Source of the DNA: Neobacillus dielmonensis | GTDB taxonomy: Bacteria > Bacillota > Bacilli > Bacillales > Cytobacillaceae | Direction of reading: 5' to 3' | DNA: 55,682 nucleotides | NCBI RefSeq assembly: GCF_000612665.1 | Contig: NZ_HG942080.1 | Location: forward strand, 40,908 to 96,589 | Shown: piece after piece, positions 25,779 to 34,448 of the stretch | How the letters are laid out: every line of letters begins with the position of its first letter | Numbering within the stretch: position 1 is the stretch's first letter | The notes under the pieces: generated by a model | What the model was told of the DNA's origin: nothing | Databases searched by the model: none | What the model saw: the letters and a program-made list of their open reading frames with translations, nothing else | Made by a program: the position numbers and the translations under genes

Positions 25779-27059
25779 TTATAGAGGAACAATCCCCATA
25801 GGATTAATGGCTGTATGGAAAGCCCATTTTCCGCGGTATAGTTCAAAGTGTAGATGCTGTCCTCTGGAATCACCGGTATTTCCCATAATTCCAATTTGCT
25901 GACCTTTTTTAACAACTGTTCCCTCTGGAACTCCTGCTGACCGCATATGCGCGTAAACAGTTGTGTACATTTGCCCATTGATGTTATGCAGAATGTAAAC
26001 TACGTTCCCATAGCTGGAAGAATAATGTGATACATAAACAACTCCATCTGCTGCCGCTACAACTGGAACTGTACCGGCTTGCGCGATGTCAACACCCCAG
26101 TGCATCGTTCCGCCGCGGACACCATATGTGGAAGTGATACTGCCCGCTGCCGGCCTTGTAAAGCTGCCGCTGGAAACAGCCGGAGCCGGTGCTGCACTCA
26201 CACTGCTGCCGCCGCTAGATGCTGCTGCTGCTTTAGCTGCTGCTGCTGCCTCCGCTGCTGCTTTAGCTGCTGCCGCCTGGCGTTCCTGCTCTAATTGAAT
26301 GGCCTTTTGAATGGCATTTTCCTGAGCCGCAAGAATTTGCTCCTGTTCCTGCAGGTCCATCATGTATTCCTTAACTTCTCCCTCCTGCTGGGCAAGCTGA
26401 GCTAAAAGCTTGTCCTTTTCCGCGCGTTGGGCACTTAACTGTTGATTCATTTTTTGTAAATCAGCTACCATTTTTTCAATATTAGCAAGGTCTTTTTCAA
26501 CCTGATTTTCTTTGTCTTGCAATGCCTGTTTATCCGTTTCCTGTTGTTTTAATATCTCTTGGTCAGCCTGCATAATCGTGGCTACCGCATTGGCCCGGTC
26601 GACAAAATCACTGAAACTTGTTGCTCCCATAAGAACATCCAGGTAATTGACCACTCCGCCCGTCTCCTGGTAGCTGCGGATACGGTCTTTTAATAATAAA
26701 TTGCGTTTTTCAATACGGTCGGCAATGACCTTTATTTCGTCCTGGAGCTTAGCAATTTCAGCTTTTGTTTCGTTTAATTTTGCAGTTTTCGCTTCAATTT
26801 CCTTGGTCGTGGTTGCTATCGCCAAATCAATCTGCTGCATCTCGCTCTTGGCATTTGCCTGCTGATTCTGCAACTCATTGATTTGTCCTTGAGCATCATT
26901 GATATTCGAATTGACACCCGAACGCTGCTCTTGGATGTTGCTTTGTTTTTCCTTCAAACTAGGAACCGATTCTGCATTTGTTTTTAAAGGATGTCCTCCC
27001 AAAATAGTCCCCATCCCAACAGCAGCGGCGATGGTGAGCATTTTTACTGATTGTCGCAT
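25779..27059 (-). CDS. Coiled-coil M23 peptidoglycan endopeptidase linked to FtsEX
   Basis: A 426-residue secreted protein: signal peptide (MRQSVKMLTIAAAVGMG..., cleaved after TNA), two long coiled coils (about residues 30-115 and 140-265, rich in E, K and Q), an Ala/Ser-rich linker, and a LytM/M23 domain. The zinc ligands are intact: HWGVD, YAHM and HLHFE, so it should be an active enzyme rather than a degenerate EnvC-type activator. The ATG at 27059 has GGGAG 7 nt upstream. It lies directly after ftsX. By analogy with EnvC, PcsB and CwlO, the coiled coils probably contact FtsX, and FtsEX would gate the hydrolase. That link is inferred from position. Confidence 0.88.
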   Translation of the reverse strand: MRQSVKMLTIAAAVGMGTILGGHPLKTNAESVPSLKEKQSNIQEQRSGVNSNINDAQGQINELQNQQANAKSEMQQIDLAIATTTKEIEAKTAKLNETKAEIAKLQDEIKVIADRIEKRNLLLKDRIRSYQETGGVVNYLDVLMGATSFSDFVDRANAVATIMQADQEILKQQETDKQALQDKENQVEKDLANIEKMVADLQKMNQQLSAQRAEKDKLLAQLAQQEGEVKEYMMDLQEQEQILAAQENAIQKAIQLEQERQAAAAKAAAEAAAAAKAAAASSGGSSVSAAPAPAVSSGSFTRPAAGSITSTYGVRGGTMHWGVDIAQAGTVPVVAAADGVVYVSHYSSSYGNVVYILHNINGQMYTTVYAHMRSAGVPEGTVVKKGQQIGIMGNTGDSRGQHLHFELYRGKWAFHTAINPMGIVPL

Positions 27060-27138
27060 TCGATTTCTCCCTTCCCATTTCTCTCTATCTGAACAGTAAG
27101 TCATGTTTATCTGTTGCAAATGCTTAAGACAGCGAAAA

Positions 27139-27165
27139 CAGAAAGGCGAGTAAAACACCTTTCTG
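27139..27165 (-). terminator. Weak hairpin between ftsX and the M23 gene
   Basis: CAGAAAGG (27139-27146) pairs with CCTTTCTG (27158-27165). On the minus strand TTTTCG follows. It may partly stop transcription between ftsX and the hydrolase gene. Confidence 0.5.
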
Positions 27166-27173
27166 GCTTTTAA

Positions 27174-28067
27174 TTACACTTTTAAAAATTTACGTACCGA
27201 CATAACACTGCCCCATACCCCTATTAAGGCTCCCATTAGCAAGAGAATTCCAGATACCTGATACATAAATGGGTCAAATGGCAGTACTCTGATAAAGGTT
27301 CCCTGAAGTTTTGGACCAATATAGTCATACGCGCGGTAATAAGCGATAGAGAGCAGAATGATTGGCAGTAACGAACCCAGTACCCCCAGCCAGAGTCCTT
27401 CTAACAGGAATGGCCAGCGAATAAAGCCGTTGGTGGCCCCTACTAATCTCATAATCTTAATTTCTCGGCGTCTAGCAATAATTGTAATTTTAATGGTATT
27501 GGAGATTAAGAAAATAGCTGTAAAGAACAGGCCGACAATTAACACAATCCCCACATTTCTACTTGCTTTGATAAATTTAAATAGCTTTTCAACCTTGCCT
27601 TCACCATAGTTAACTTTGGAAACAAAATTAAGCTTTTTTATTTGGTCCGCAGCTTTCATGGTATCGGTCGGATTTTTGGTTTTCACAATAAAAACGTCAT
27701 TTAACGGATTATCTTGTTCAAATAGTTTAAAGGCTTTACCTTCTTCACCCATACTTTTGACTAAATTATTTAATTCATCTTCTTTTGAAGAAAACTTGAC
27801 TGAGCCAACCTCAGGCATTTTTTCAATCGTTGCTTTTAATGCATTTTGATCCTGTTCGGTTGCTGCCACATCGATGTGAACGCGGATTTGCACGTCTTCT
27901 TCTATGGTCTCTGCCACACGATTAAGGTTCATCATAATGACTACAAAAACACCCACCAAGATCAGGGTGATTGTAACAGCACTGACGGAGGCAAATGTCA
28001 TCCAGCCATTTCTGCTGATGCTCTTAAAACTTTCGCGGGCGTGACGGCCAAGTGTTCTAACTTTCAT
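27174..28067 (-). CDS. ftsX: Cell division ABC transporter permease FtsX
   Basis: A 297-residue membrane protein with the FtsX layout: cytoplasmic N-terminus (MKVRTLGRHARESFKSISRNGWM), one helix, a large extracellular domain, and three C-terminal helices. With FtsE it relays ATP hydrolysis across the membrane to activate cell-wall hydrolases. The ATG at 28067 has AGAGGTGA 8 nt upstream and gives the usual length (296 in B. subtilis). It overlaps the end of ftsE by 11 bp, so translation is coupled. Confidence 0.94.
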   Translation of the reverse strand: MKVRTLGRHARESFKSISRNGWMTFASVSAVTITLILVGVFVVIMMNLNRVAETIEEDVQIRVHIDVAATEQDQNALKATIEKMPEVGSVKFSSKEDELNNLVKSMGEEGKAFKLFEQDNPLNDVFIVKTKNPTDTMKAADQIKKLNFVSKVNYGEGKVEKLFKFIKASRNVGIVLIVGLFFTAIFLISNTIKITIIARRREIKIMRLVGATNGFIRWPFLLEGLWLGVLGSLLPIILLSIAYYRAYDYIGPKLQGTFIRVLPFDPFMYQVSGILLLMGALIGVWGSVMSVRKFLKV

Positions 28068-28743
28068 AACCGTAGTCACCTCTTTGTTCATCACGGGCAA
28101 TCTTTCCGCCTTCAATGGCGATGACGCGATGTTTTAATGTATTAACAATTTCTTTGTTGTGGGTTGCCATTACCACAGTGGTCCCACGATTATTAATCTC
28201 TTCAAAAATTTTCATAATTTCCCATGACGTGTCCGGGTCCAAGTTACCGGTAGGCTCGTCGGCGATGACAACTTTTGGAGAGTTGACAATCGAACGTGCA
28301 ATGGAAACACGCTGCTGTTCGCCACCTGAAAGTTCTGTAGGCAGCATTCTTGCTTTGTGCTTTAAGTTAACTAAATCTAGCACTTCCATGACACGTTTTT
28401 TTATATATTTTGGTTGTGCTTCAATAACCTCTAAAGCAAAAGCAACATTTTCATAGACTGTAAGAGTCGGAAGCAGTTTAAAGTCTTGGAACACGACACC
28501 TAACTGACGCCGAAACTGCGGAACCTTGTTATTCTTAAGCTTTGCGACATTTACCCCATTTAAAGTAATCGTTCCAGTAGTCGGTACTTCCTCGCGGTAC
28601 ATCATTTTAATAAAAGTAGATTTACCGGCGCCACTTGGCCCGACAACATATACAAACTCGCCCTGGTTGATCCGGACCTCAATTCCATTAATGGCCGAAA
28701 CACCATTAGGATACTTCTTATATACTTCATGCATTTCTATCAT
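28057..28743 (-). CDS. ftsE: Cell division ATP-binding protein FtsE
   Basis: A 228-residue ABC ATPase. Walker A GPSGAGKST, signature LSGGEQQR, Walker B VVIADEPTGNLD and switch MATHNKEIV are present. It works with FtsX at the membrane to control peptidoglycan hydrolases during elongation and sporulation. It is the first gene of ftsE-ftsX-(M23 hydrolase). A -10 like TATAAT lies near 28860 in the long upstream gap, with no good -35. Confidence 0.95.
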   Translation of the reverse strand: MIEMHEVYKKYPNGVSAINGIEVRINQGEFVYVVGPSGAGKSTFIKMMYREEVPTTGTITLNGVNVAKLKNNKVPQFRRQLGVVFQDFKLLPTLTVYENVAFALEVIEAQPKYIKKRVMEVLDLVNLKHKARMLPTELSGGEQQRVSIARSIVNSPKVVIADEPTGNLDPDTSWEIMKIFEEINNRGTTVVMATHNKEIVNTLKHRVIAIEGGKIARDEQRGDYGYES

Positions 28744-29134
28744 TCAGATCACCTATAGTTTCATTTTCGTATAGAAAAAATTCGACAATATTCTCTATCA
28801 ATTCACATAAAGACCCAAAATACCAAAAAACTTCTCTTAAAAATTGCATATTTTTATTATAACATCATAATTCGCTAAAAAAAGTGGTAATTGTATTACA
28901 GTTTCTTTTCAAAGAATAATAATCCCGACGAAAATAACAGCAATACCAATATAAATGTAGATTTCGCGTTCTCTTTGTCGAATTTTATTACTTGTACAAC
29001 CATATAACTTAGTGCTACACCTGTCAATATTTGTAGAAAGGGAAAATCCCCCACCAAAGTAACGCATTAACGTACCGGGGGCCTGTCCCCCAACTAATTA
29101 CCGCGTTAGTGTAGGATATTTCATTTAAAATAAT
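28744..29134. other. Intergenic region upstream of ftsE with GGGGGCCTGTCCCCC repeat
   Basis: The part near ftsE is AT-rich and should hold its promoter. A TTGACA-N17-TATGGT pair reads on the minus strand near 29000-29030. At 29077-29091 lies the palindrome GGGGGCCTGTCCCCC, with GTAACGCATTAACGTAC on one side and AATTACCGCGTTAGTG on the other, a relative of the tandem repeat at 3.69 kb. Short frames on the minus strand near 28.9-29.0 kb look like membrane segments (e.g. YIYIGIAVIFVGIIIL) but lack a start and ribosome site. Confidence 0.55.
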
Positions 29135-29164
29135 AAACGCTCTGTTGTTGGTTACAGAGCGTTT
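29135..29164 (-). terminator. Terminator of cccB
   Basis: AAACGCTCTGT (29135-29145) pairs with ACAGAGCGTTT (29154-29164), followed on the minus strand by ATTATTTT. Confidence 0.85.
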
Positions 29165-29176
29165 GTGTTGCAAATA

Positions 29177-29491
29177 TTATTTTTTGGCAGCTAGCCATTT
29201 CGCTACTTCGTCTGCGTCATCGCCTTCTATGACATTTTTTGGCATGGCGCCTTTACCATTTTTAATGATGTTACGGATTTCATCTTGTGAGTAACGGGAG
29301 CCGACTTTGGTTAAGTTAGGTCCCATGCCTCCTTGAAGGTTTCCACCGTGACAGCTTGAGCAATTTTGGTCGAAAATTTCTGCTGCGTCTGAGGCAGTAT
29401 CTCCGCCGCCTTTATCATCCCCGCCCCCGCAAGCAGCAAGTCCCATCACAAATGCTGAACCGATTAAAATTGTTAACAGTTTTTTCTTCAA
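29177..29491 (-). CDS. cccB: Cytochrome c551 lipoprotein
   Basis: A 104-residue lipoprotein (lipobox GLAAC) with a Gly/Asp linker and a small class I cytochrome c domain: one haem site CSSCH and a likely Met axial ligand in GAMPKNV. B. subtilis CccB is a membrane-anchored carrier feeding cytochrome oxidase. Gene order prfB-yvjA-cccB-ftsE is that of B. subtilis. Here it also lies about 2.5 kb from the multihaem cytochrome operon, and could exchange electrons with it, though its conserved place argues for its ordinary role. Confidence 0.92.
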   Translation of the reverse strand: MKKKLLTILIGSAFVMGLAACGGGDDKGGGDTASDAAEIFDQNCSSCHGGNLQGGMGPNLTKVGSRYSQDEIRNIIKNGKGAMPKNVIEGDDADEVAKWLAAKK

Positions 29492-29542
29492 GCAAATCCC
29501 CCCTTAAGTAATGATTCCCATCATTGTATAAGTATACCAGCA

Positions 29543-30409
29543 TTATGCGCGTTTGAAACCTTCTCCCAGCACCTCAGCGGCATCCATAACTACAACAAAA
29601 GCTGATGGATCAATGGTTTTGACCAATTGTTTCAATTTCGTGAACTCCGATTGGTCGACGACACACATCAAGACCGGACGTTCGTGTTCAGTAAAACCAC
29701 CATATGCAGATAGTTTTGTCACTCCACGGTCAATTTTATGCAATATTCCATAACGCACTTCTTCTTGCTTCTCGGTTATAATCATCGCCATTTTCGATCG
29801 TCCAAAGCCAATTTGGATCAAATCGATCGTTTTACTTGTAACATAAAGACCAATTAAAGCATACAAAGCTCTTTCAATATCAAACACAATGGCAGCCGCC
29901 AATACAATCAGTCCGTCAATCATGACGACGCATCTTCCTAAGGTAAATCCGGTATATTTGTTGATAATTTGAGCTGCTAAATCTGTGCCGCCAGTGGAAG
30001 CATTGCCACGAAAAACAATCCCCAGACCCAACCCGACACCAATCCCTCCAAACAACGAGCCAAGCAAAGCATCATTAGTCCAGGGCTCAACATCTTTAGT
30101 TAAAAAGACAACAAAAGGTAAAAAGATGGTCCCGACCAATGTTTTCGCCCCAAATTGCTTGCCTAAGAGAACAACTCCGGCGATAAATAAGGGGATGTTA
30201 AACGCCCACTGGACATAGGCTGGTTCCCAGCCTAACACTGATTTCAAAATGGTACTGATGCCGCTGACACCGCCAGAGGCAACCTGGTTTGGAAGCAAGA
30301 AAACGTTAAACGAAACGGCAATGATTGCCGCCCCAATAATGACAAATATATAATCCATAGCGACTTGCATTTTTGGATTCGATTCCCGCAAATTCCCCAA
30401 AAAATTCAT
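29543..30409 (-). CDS. yvjA: YitT/DUF2179 family membrane protein
   Basis: A 288-residue protein with five or six membrane helices (DUF161-type motifs SGGVSGISTIL and GNASTGGTDLAAQI) and a C-terminal cytoplasmic DUF2179 domain (RGVTKLSAYGGFTEHERPVLMCVV). It corresponds to B. subtilis YvjA by family and place; the function is unknown. The ATG at 30409 has GAGGAG 9 nt upstream; an ATG seven codons earlier has no ribosome site. Confidence 0.85.
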   Translation of the reverse strand: MNFLGNLRESNPKMQVAMDYIFVIIGAAIIAVSFNVFLLPNQVASGGVSGISTILKSVLGWEPAYVQWAFNIPLFIAGVVLLGKQFGAKTLVGTIFLPFVVFLTKDVEPWTNDALLGSLFGGIGVGLGLGIVFRGNASTGGTDLAAQIINKYTGFTLGRCVVMIDGLIVLAAAIVFDIERALYALIGLYVTSKTIDLIQIGFGRSKMAMIITEKQEEVRYGILHKIDRGVTKLSAYGGFTEHERPVLMCVVDQSEFTKLKQLVKTIDPSAFVVVMDAAEVLGEGFKRA

Positions 30410-30608
30410 ATATGTTTTCTCCTCAATCATTATTAATGATTTTCCGAGAGTGAGTATAACACGGTCGATATTGACTGTAAATGAGACTCCACTGCCGTGG
30501 TAAAGGGGTAAAATATCTAGATAGTATTTGCAATGGTTGGGTTTCCATTAGGGTAATTTTGTGCTTTTAGTAACTTTTCTCGACTATGAGCGTCACCGTT
30601 ATTATCAC

Positions 30609-30642
30609 AAAAAAGCGCCTCAGCAATATATACTGTGGCGCC
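30609..30642 (-). terminator. Terminator of prfB
   Basis: GGCGC and GCGCC arms with an inner CAG/CTG step (30615-30642), followed on the minus strand by T6 (30609-30614). Confidence 0.8.
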
Positions 30643-30649
30643 AAATAAA

Positions 30650-31751
30650 TTATAAAATTCTCGAACGCAAATAGGCATCAATAAATTGATCAATGTCCCC
30701 GTCCATTACAGCTTGCACATTACCAGATTCCGAACCTGTTCGATGATCTTTAACCATAGAATAAGGATGGAATACATAGGAACGGATTTGGCTGCCCCAG
30801 CCGATTTCCTTTTGTTCCCCGCGAATTTCCGCCAGTGCCTTTTCCTTCTCTTCAATTTCCTTTTGGTAGAGCTTGGATTTCAGCATCTTCATTGCATGCT
30901 CACGGTTTTGAATCTGGGATCGTTCGGTTTGACAGGAAACCACAATGCCAGTAGGAATATGGGTAATCCGGACAGCCGACTCCGTTTTGTTGATATGCTG
31001 ACCGCCGGCACCGCTTGCCCGGTAAGTATCTATCCTTAAGTCTTCAGTGCGGATTTCAATTTCAATCTCGTCGTTGAACTCCGGCATTACATCACAGGAA
31101 ACGAACGAAGTATGACGTCGTCCTGATGCATCAAACGGGGAAATCCGCACCAAGCGATGAACCCCTTTTTCCGCCTTCAAATAGCCGTATGCGTTATGCC
31201 CTTTGATGGCGAGGGTGACGCTTTTGATTCCAGCCTCATCCCCTGGGAGATAATCCAGCGTCTCCACTTTGAAGCCTTTCTTTTCCGCCCAGCGGGTATA
31301 CATCCGAAGCAGCATCGAACCCCAGTCCTGGGACTCGGTTCCGCCTGCACCTGGGTGAAGTTCCAAAATGGCATTATTTTTATCATACTCCTCACTTAAG
31401 AGAAGCTGAAGTTCATATTGATTTAAGCGTTCCGTCAGTTGCCCGAGCTCTTCCTCCATCTCTGCTTGCAGTTCGGCGTCGCTTTCTTCCTTCACTAGTT
31501 CATAGGATACTTCCAGGTTTTCATATAGTTCATTAAGTTGATAAAACTCATTTACCTGATCTTTTAATGCATTGGATTCGCTGATCACTTTTTGCGCCTT
31601 GTCTTGATCATTCCAAAAATCAGGGTGCAGCATTTCATCTTCTAGTTCGGCCATCCGAGCTTCCTTGTTTTCGAGGTCAAAGAGACCCCCTAAAGTCCGC
31701 TAATGTTTTAGCTGTTTTTTCAAGCTCGTTTCGAATCTCTGCTAATTCCAT
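30650..31751 (-). CDS. prfB: Peptide chain release factor 2 with programmed +1 frameshift
   Basis: RF2 ends translation at UGA and UAA codons. Translation starts at the ATG at 31751 (GAGGTGAC upstream), runs 24 codons to CTT (31680-31682), meets an in-frame TGA (31677-31679), and must shift +1 to continue at GAC. The classic signals are present: AGGGGG a few bases before CTTTGAC. The full product is about 366 residues. It has the SPF stop-codon anticodon motif (ISPFDASG) and the GGQ catalytic motif ([14 protein letters not shown]). The slip is RF2 autoregulation: low RF2 favours the shift. Confidence 0.95.
31673..31692 (-). promoter_or_regulatory. RF2 +1 frameshift site
   Basis: Minus-strand AGGGGG-TCT-CTT-TGA-C: an internal Shine-Dalgarno-like stretch three bases before the slippery CTT and an in-frame TGA followed by C, as in the E. 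coli and B. subtilis prfB genes. Confidence 0.95.
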
Positions 31752-31961
31752 TCTTGTCACCTCTATAAAAAATAAATAACTACAGTGCAGTTTATTCCAA
31801 GACAGTCATATTGTACTTGTCCATTATATCGTGAGAACAGCAAAAAATACAAAAATCTATCTATAATATCCTTCGTTCATATTAAATAGAATCATCAACT
31901 TAATTATTAGAAATTGCTTTCTTCATTTATCTTTTTACTAATAGTCATGATGGTAAAAACA

Positions 31962-31984
31962 CGAGAAGGAAAGTCCCCTTCTCG
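31962..31984. terminator. Terminator at the end of the multihaem cytochrome operon
   Basis: An 8-bp perfect stem (CGAGAAGG, 31962-31969, with 31977-31984) followed by T6 on the plus strand and by TGTTTTTACC on the minus strand. It closes the cytochrome operon and separates it from prfB. Confidence 0.8.
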
Positions 31985-31997
31985 TTTTTTGGAATTA

Positions 31998-34193
31998 TTA
32001 ATTAAGTTTTATAGGTGCATGAACAGCTCTCATAGAGTTTTCTTTACTAAATGTTTGATATTCCTTCCCTTTATCAGTGTGACAGTTAGAACATCCTTTC
32101 GTTCCTTCATGTCCTGGAATTTTTTTATCAAGCTTCGCTTGTTTCCCATAAATTTCTGTTTTTTCATTATGACAATTTAGACAGAAATTAATTTCATCTT
32201 TTTCAGTCCATTTTCCGCCAATTGTTGTGTAGCGTTTATCAGCTGGAATGGATGGGGCATTCCCTAATACTTCTCTTAGATTATACAAATTATTTGATCC
32301 ATGAGTGTCATGGCACTCCGCGCAAGGTATCGGTCCATTTAATTTACTGCCATCTCTTTGTGCTGGCTGCCCAGCAGGTAACTTAAAGTTGTGGCCGGAG
32401 TCTTCCACCAAGTAGCTTGTTTCTATATCAGTTATATTAGGATCCATTACCTTTTTTATTGGATTATGACAACTCAAGCATAATGAATATTCTTTAATCG
32501 GTTCTACTTTTTTATCATTGCCAACATTAAATGCTTTACTGTACTTCAATGGTTCAGATTTACCTTTTTCAGCACTGATTGACCGATAATCAATATAATC
32601 ATGACATGTTTTGCACGGTGTATCGTAACTATCAACGGTTACTGTTTTTAACCCTTCATATAGATTATCATGTGTATAAACATAATGGTCTTTTAATAAA
32701 TTGGGGTTTTTCTCCGACCAGTCCAAATGAGGATTATGACAGCTGGTACAAGCTTCCGGCTGTTTTGCCTGACCCACTTCATTGGCTGTATAACCATGAT
32801 GGTAGGCAGCATTTTTGTTTTCTATAGCGGGTGCATTCATTGTTCCATCATGACATGCCATACAATAGTTTTGTGATGGATCACCACCAGATTGCCCTTC
32901 AGCTAACTCCTCCTTAAATATTGTTTTATAGGATACTCCTACTTGCGAAGGACTTTCCTTTTCATGAGTAGTATGACACGCAGCACACATATTCGTATTC
33001 GACATATAATGTCCATGCGGGTTCGATGACGTATGTGTGTTCGGATGATCCGCATCATTCCACACAGCATCTGCCTTAGTAGTAAATGTAAATATTTTTG
33101 TAAAAACAGGGTTATATAGATCATCAACAAATTCTGGATCAAAATAAACTAGATAAGTTTGATTATTTTGCAGCCCAGTTGGAGTAAACACAATATTATA
33201 AAAGTATGTACCATCAATGACAGTTGGCTCGGAGATTGTTACCTCTCCCTGCAGTAGAACCCTATCTGCAGGATTAGACTTTAAAAACTCTTTCTCGGAA
33301 GTGATTTTGATTGGATTATAATTTTCGGTTTTAATTTTGGTTTTAAGTTTTTGCATCAGCATATCATCAGCGACTGTTATCTTGATTTTTGCATTTAAAG
33401 GAACATTGGTTAAATCTTCTCCATTAAATTCTTTCCCATTCGTAAAGTCAATAATGGTATTGGTTACATACGGTCTTGATAAAGCCAAAGTAAAATTAGT
33501 TGAAGCCTCTGCTAAAATAGCTTCAGTAGAAACTTTTTTTACTTTGACGGTAACCGATTGGCTTCCTTCATCCAAACTTTGCGTTGAAAAAGACCATGTT
33601 TTTGGCGTACTGGTTTCATCTATTAACCAGTCCGCCGAATTTGCATCTGAATCTGAGATGACATTCCCACTACTATCAAAAGCTGTAAAGAGTAAATCTG
33701 TCTTTGATTCATCAACCTGAAATATCCCATTTAAATCTATTTTTTTAGAATTAAGAGTCTGACCTAGCGCAGGAGAATCAATTGAAATAGTAGGTTTAAC
33801 AAGCGAGAAGGTAACTGATTCTTTTGCTGTATCTTCACCATTCTTTAATTCAATGTATACCGTTTGGGCACCCGATTTTAACGCAGAGGTAGAAAACTTC
33901 CATGTAGACTCATTGATAGACCAATTGTTGGTTGTGGATTCAGATATAACGTTGTCATTTTCATCGGTTGCTGTAAAATGTAACTGCGTTAATGGGGAAT
34001 CAGAGGTATATGTACCCGAAAATTCAACATCATTTGTTGTAACAGTGTCACCAGGTAATGGTGTTTTAATTATTACAGACTCCCCTGCTGAGAATACGTT
34101 TACTGAGGGAAACGAAAATAAAGCAACTCCTATCAAAAGAAACACTATTATAAGAATAAGATAAGGCCGTTTATAGTGGGTGAATATTCTCAT
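31998..34193 (-). CDS. Secreted octahaem cytochrome c with Ig-like domains
   Basis: A 731-residue exported protein. A signal peptide (cleaved near VFSA-GES) is followed by two similar Ig-like beta domains (about 37-130 and 130-233; both contain a SPxxGxTxxxxxxxxxG pattern), a third SbsA-like Ig domain (about 240-380), then a haem region from about residue 400 to 710 with eight CXXCH sites: CAACH, CMACH, CTSCH, CKTCH, CLSCH, CAECH, CLNCH, CSNCH. Several have the CHxxH spacing of doubled-CXXCH cytochromes. There is no sorting signal, so it may be released or held by its partners. It is last in the operon, after an internal terminator, and has its own extended -10. Its role as a surface electron carrier is inferred. 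Confidence 0.85.
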   Translation of the reverse strand: MRIFTHYKRPYLILIIVFLLIGVALFSFPSVNVFSAGESVIIKTPLPGDTVTTNDVEFSGTYTSDSPLTQLHFTATDENDNVISESTTNNWSINESTWKFSTSALKSGAQTVYIELKNGEDTAKESVTFSLVKPTISIDSPALGQTLNSKKIDLNGIFQVDESKTDLLFTAFDSSGNVISDSDANSADWLIDETSTPKTWSFSTQSLDEGSQSVTVKVKKVSTEAILAEASTNFTLALSRPYVTNTIIDFTNGKEFNGEDLTNVPLNAKIKITVADDMLMQKLKTKIKTENYNPIKITSEKEFLKSNPADRVLLQGEVTISEPTVIDGTYFYNIVFTPTGLQNNQTYLVYFDPEFVDDLYNPVFTKIFTFTTKADAVWNDADHPNTHTSSNPHGHYMSNTNMCAACHTTHEKESPSQVGVSYKTIFKEELAEGQSGGDPSQNYCMACHDGTMNAPAIENKNAAYHHGYTANEVGQAKQPEACTSCHNPHLDWSEKNPNLLKDHYVYTHDNLYEGLKTVTVDSYDTPCKTCHDYIDYRSISAEKGKSEPLKYSKAFNVGNDKKVEPIKEYSLCLSCHNPIKKVMDPNITDIETSYLVEDSGHNFKLPAGQPAQRDGSKLNGPIPCAECHDTHGSNNLYNLREVLGNAPSIPADKRYTTIGGKWTEKDEINFCLNCHNEKTEIYGKQAKLDKKIPGHEGTKGCSNCHTDKGKEYQTFSKENSMRAVHAPIKLN

Positions 34194-34268
34194 TGATCAT
34201 CATCTCATTTTCGGTAAATTTATTTAGCTCTAACCTCTTGGGCAATTAATTAAAGGGTTTCTATATAC

Positions 34269-34277
34269 ATTATAACA
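34269..34277 (-). promoter_or_regulatory. Extended -10 promoter of the octahaem gene
   Basis: TGTTATAAT on the minus strand (TGnTATAAT) lies about 75 bp before the octahaem start and after the internal terminator. No good -35 is seen at 17 bp, as is common with extended -10 promoters. Confidence 0.55.
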
Positions 34278-34341
34278 GTGGCATTAAAGGAAAATTGGGG
34301 CAGAAATGAAGCTATTTTTTGTCAAAATTGTGAATCTGTGG

Positions 34342-34382
34342 GATAATAAAAACAAGGTAACAATATTACTATTGCTACCTTG
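34342..34382 (-). terminator. Internal terminator after the hexahaem gene
   Basis: A 12-bp stem with one G-U pair (arms 34353-34364 and 34371-34382, 6-nt loop), followed on the minus strand by TTTTTATTAT. It would make the octahaem gene less expressed than the genes before it. Confidence 0.85.
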
Positions 34383-34448
34383 CTTACTATCAGTATTAAA
34401 TATTTTTCATTTTAGCTAACAAGTAGTGGTGCTATTTGTTGGCTTTTT

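Noticed and set aside
28880..29040. A small membrane protein between cccB and ftsE
   Set aside because: Two minus-strand frames look hydrophobic, but neither has a start codon with a ribosome site, and both are likely chance products of AT-rich DNA.
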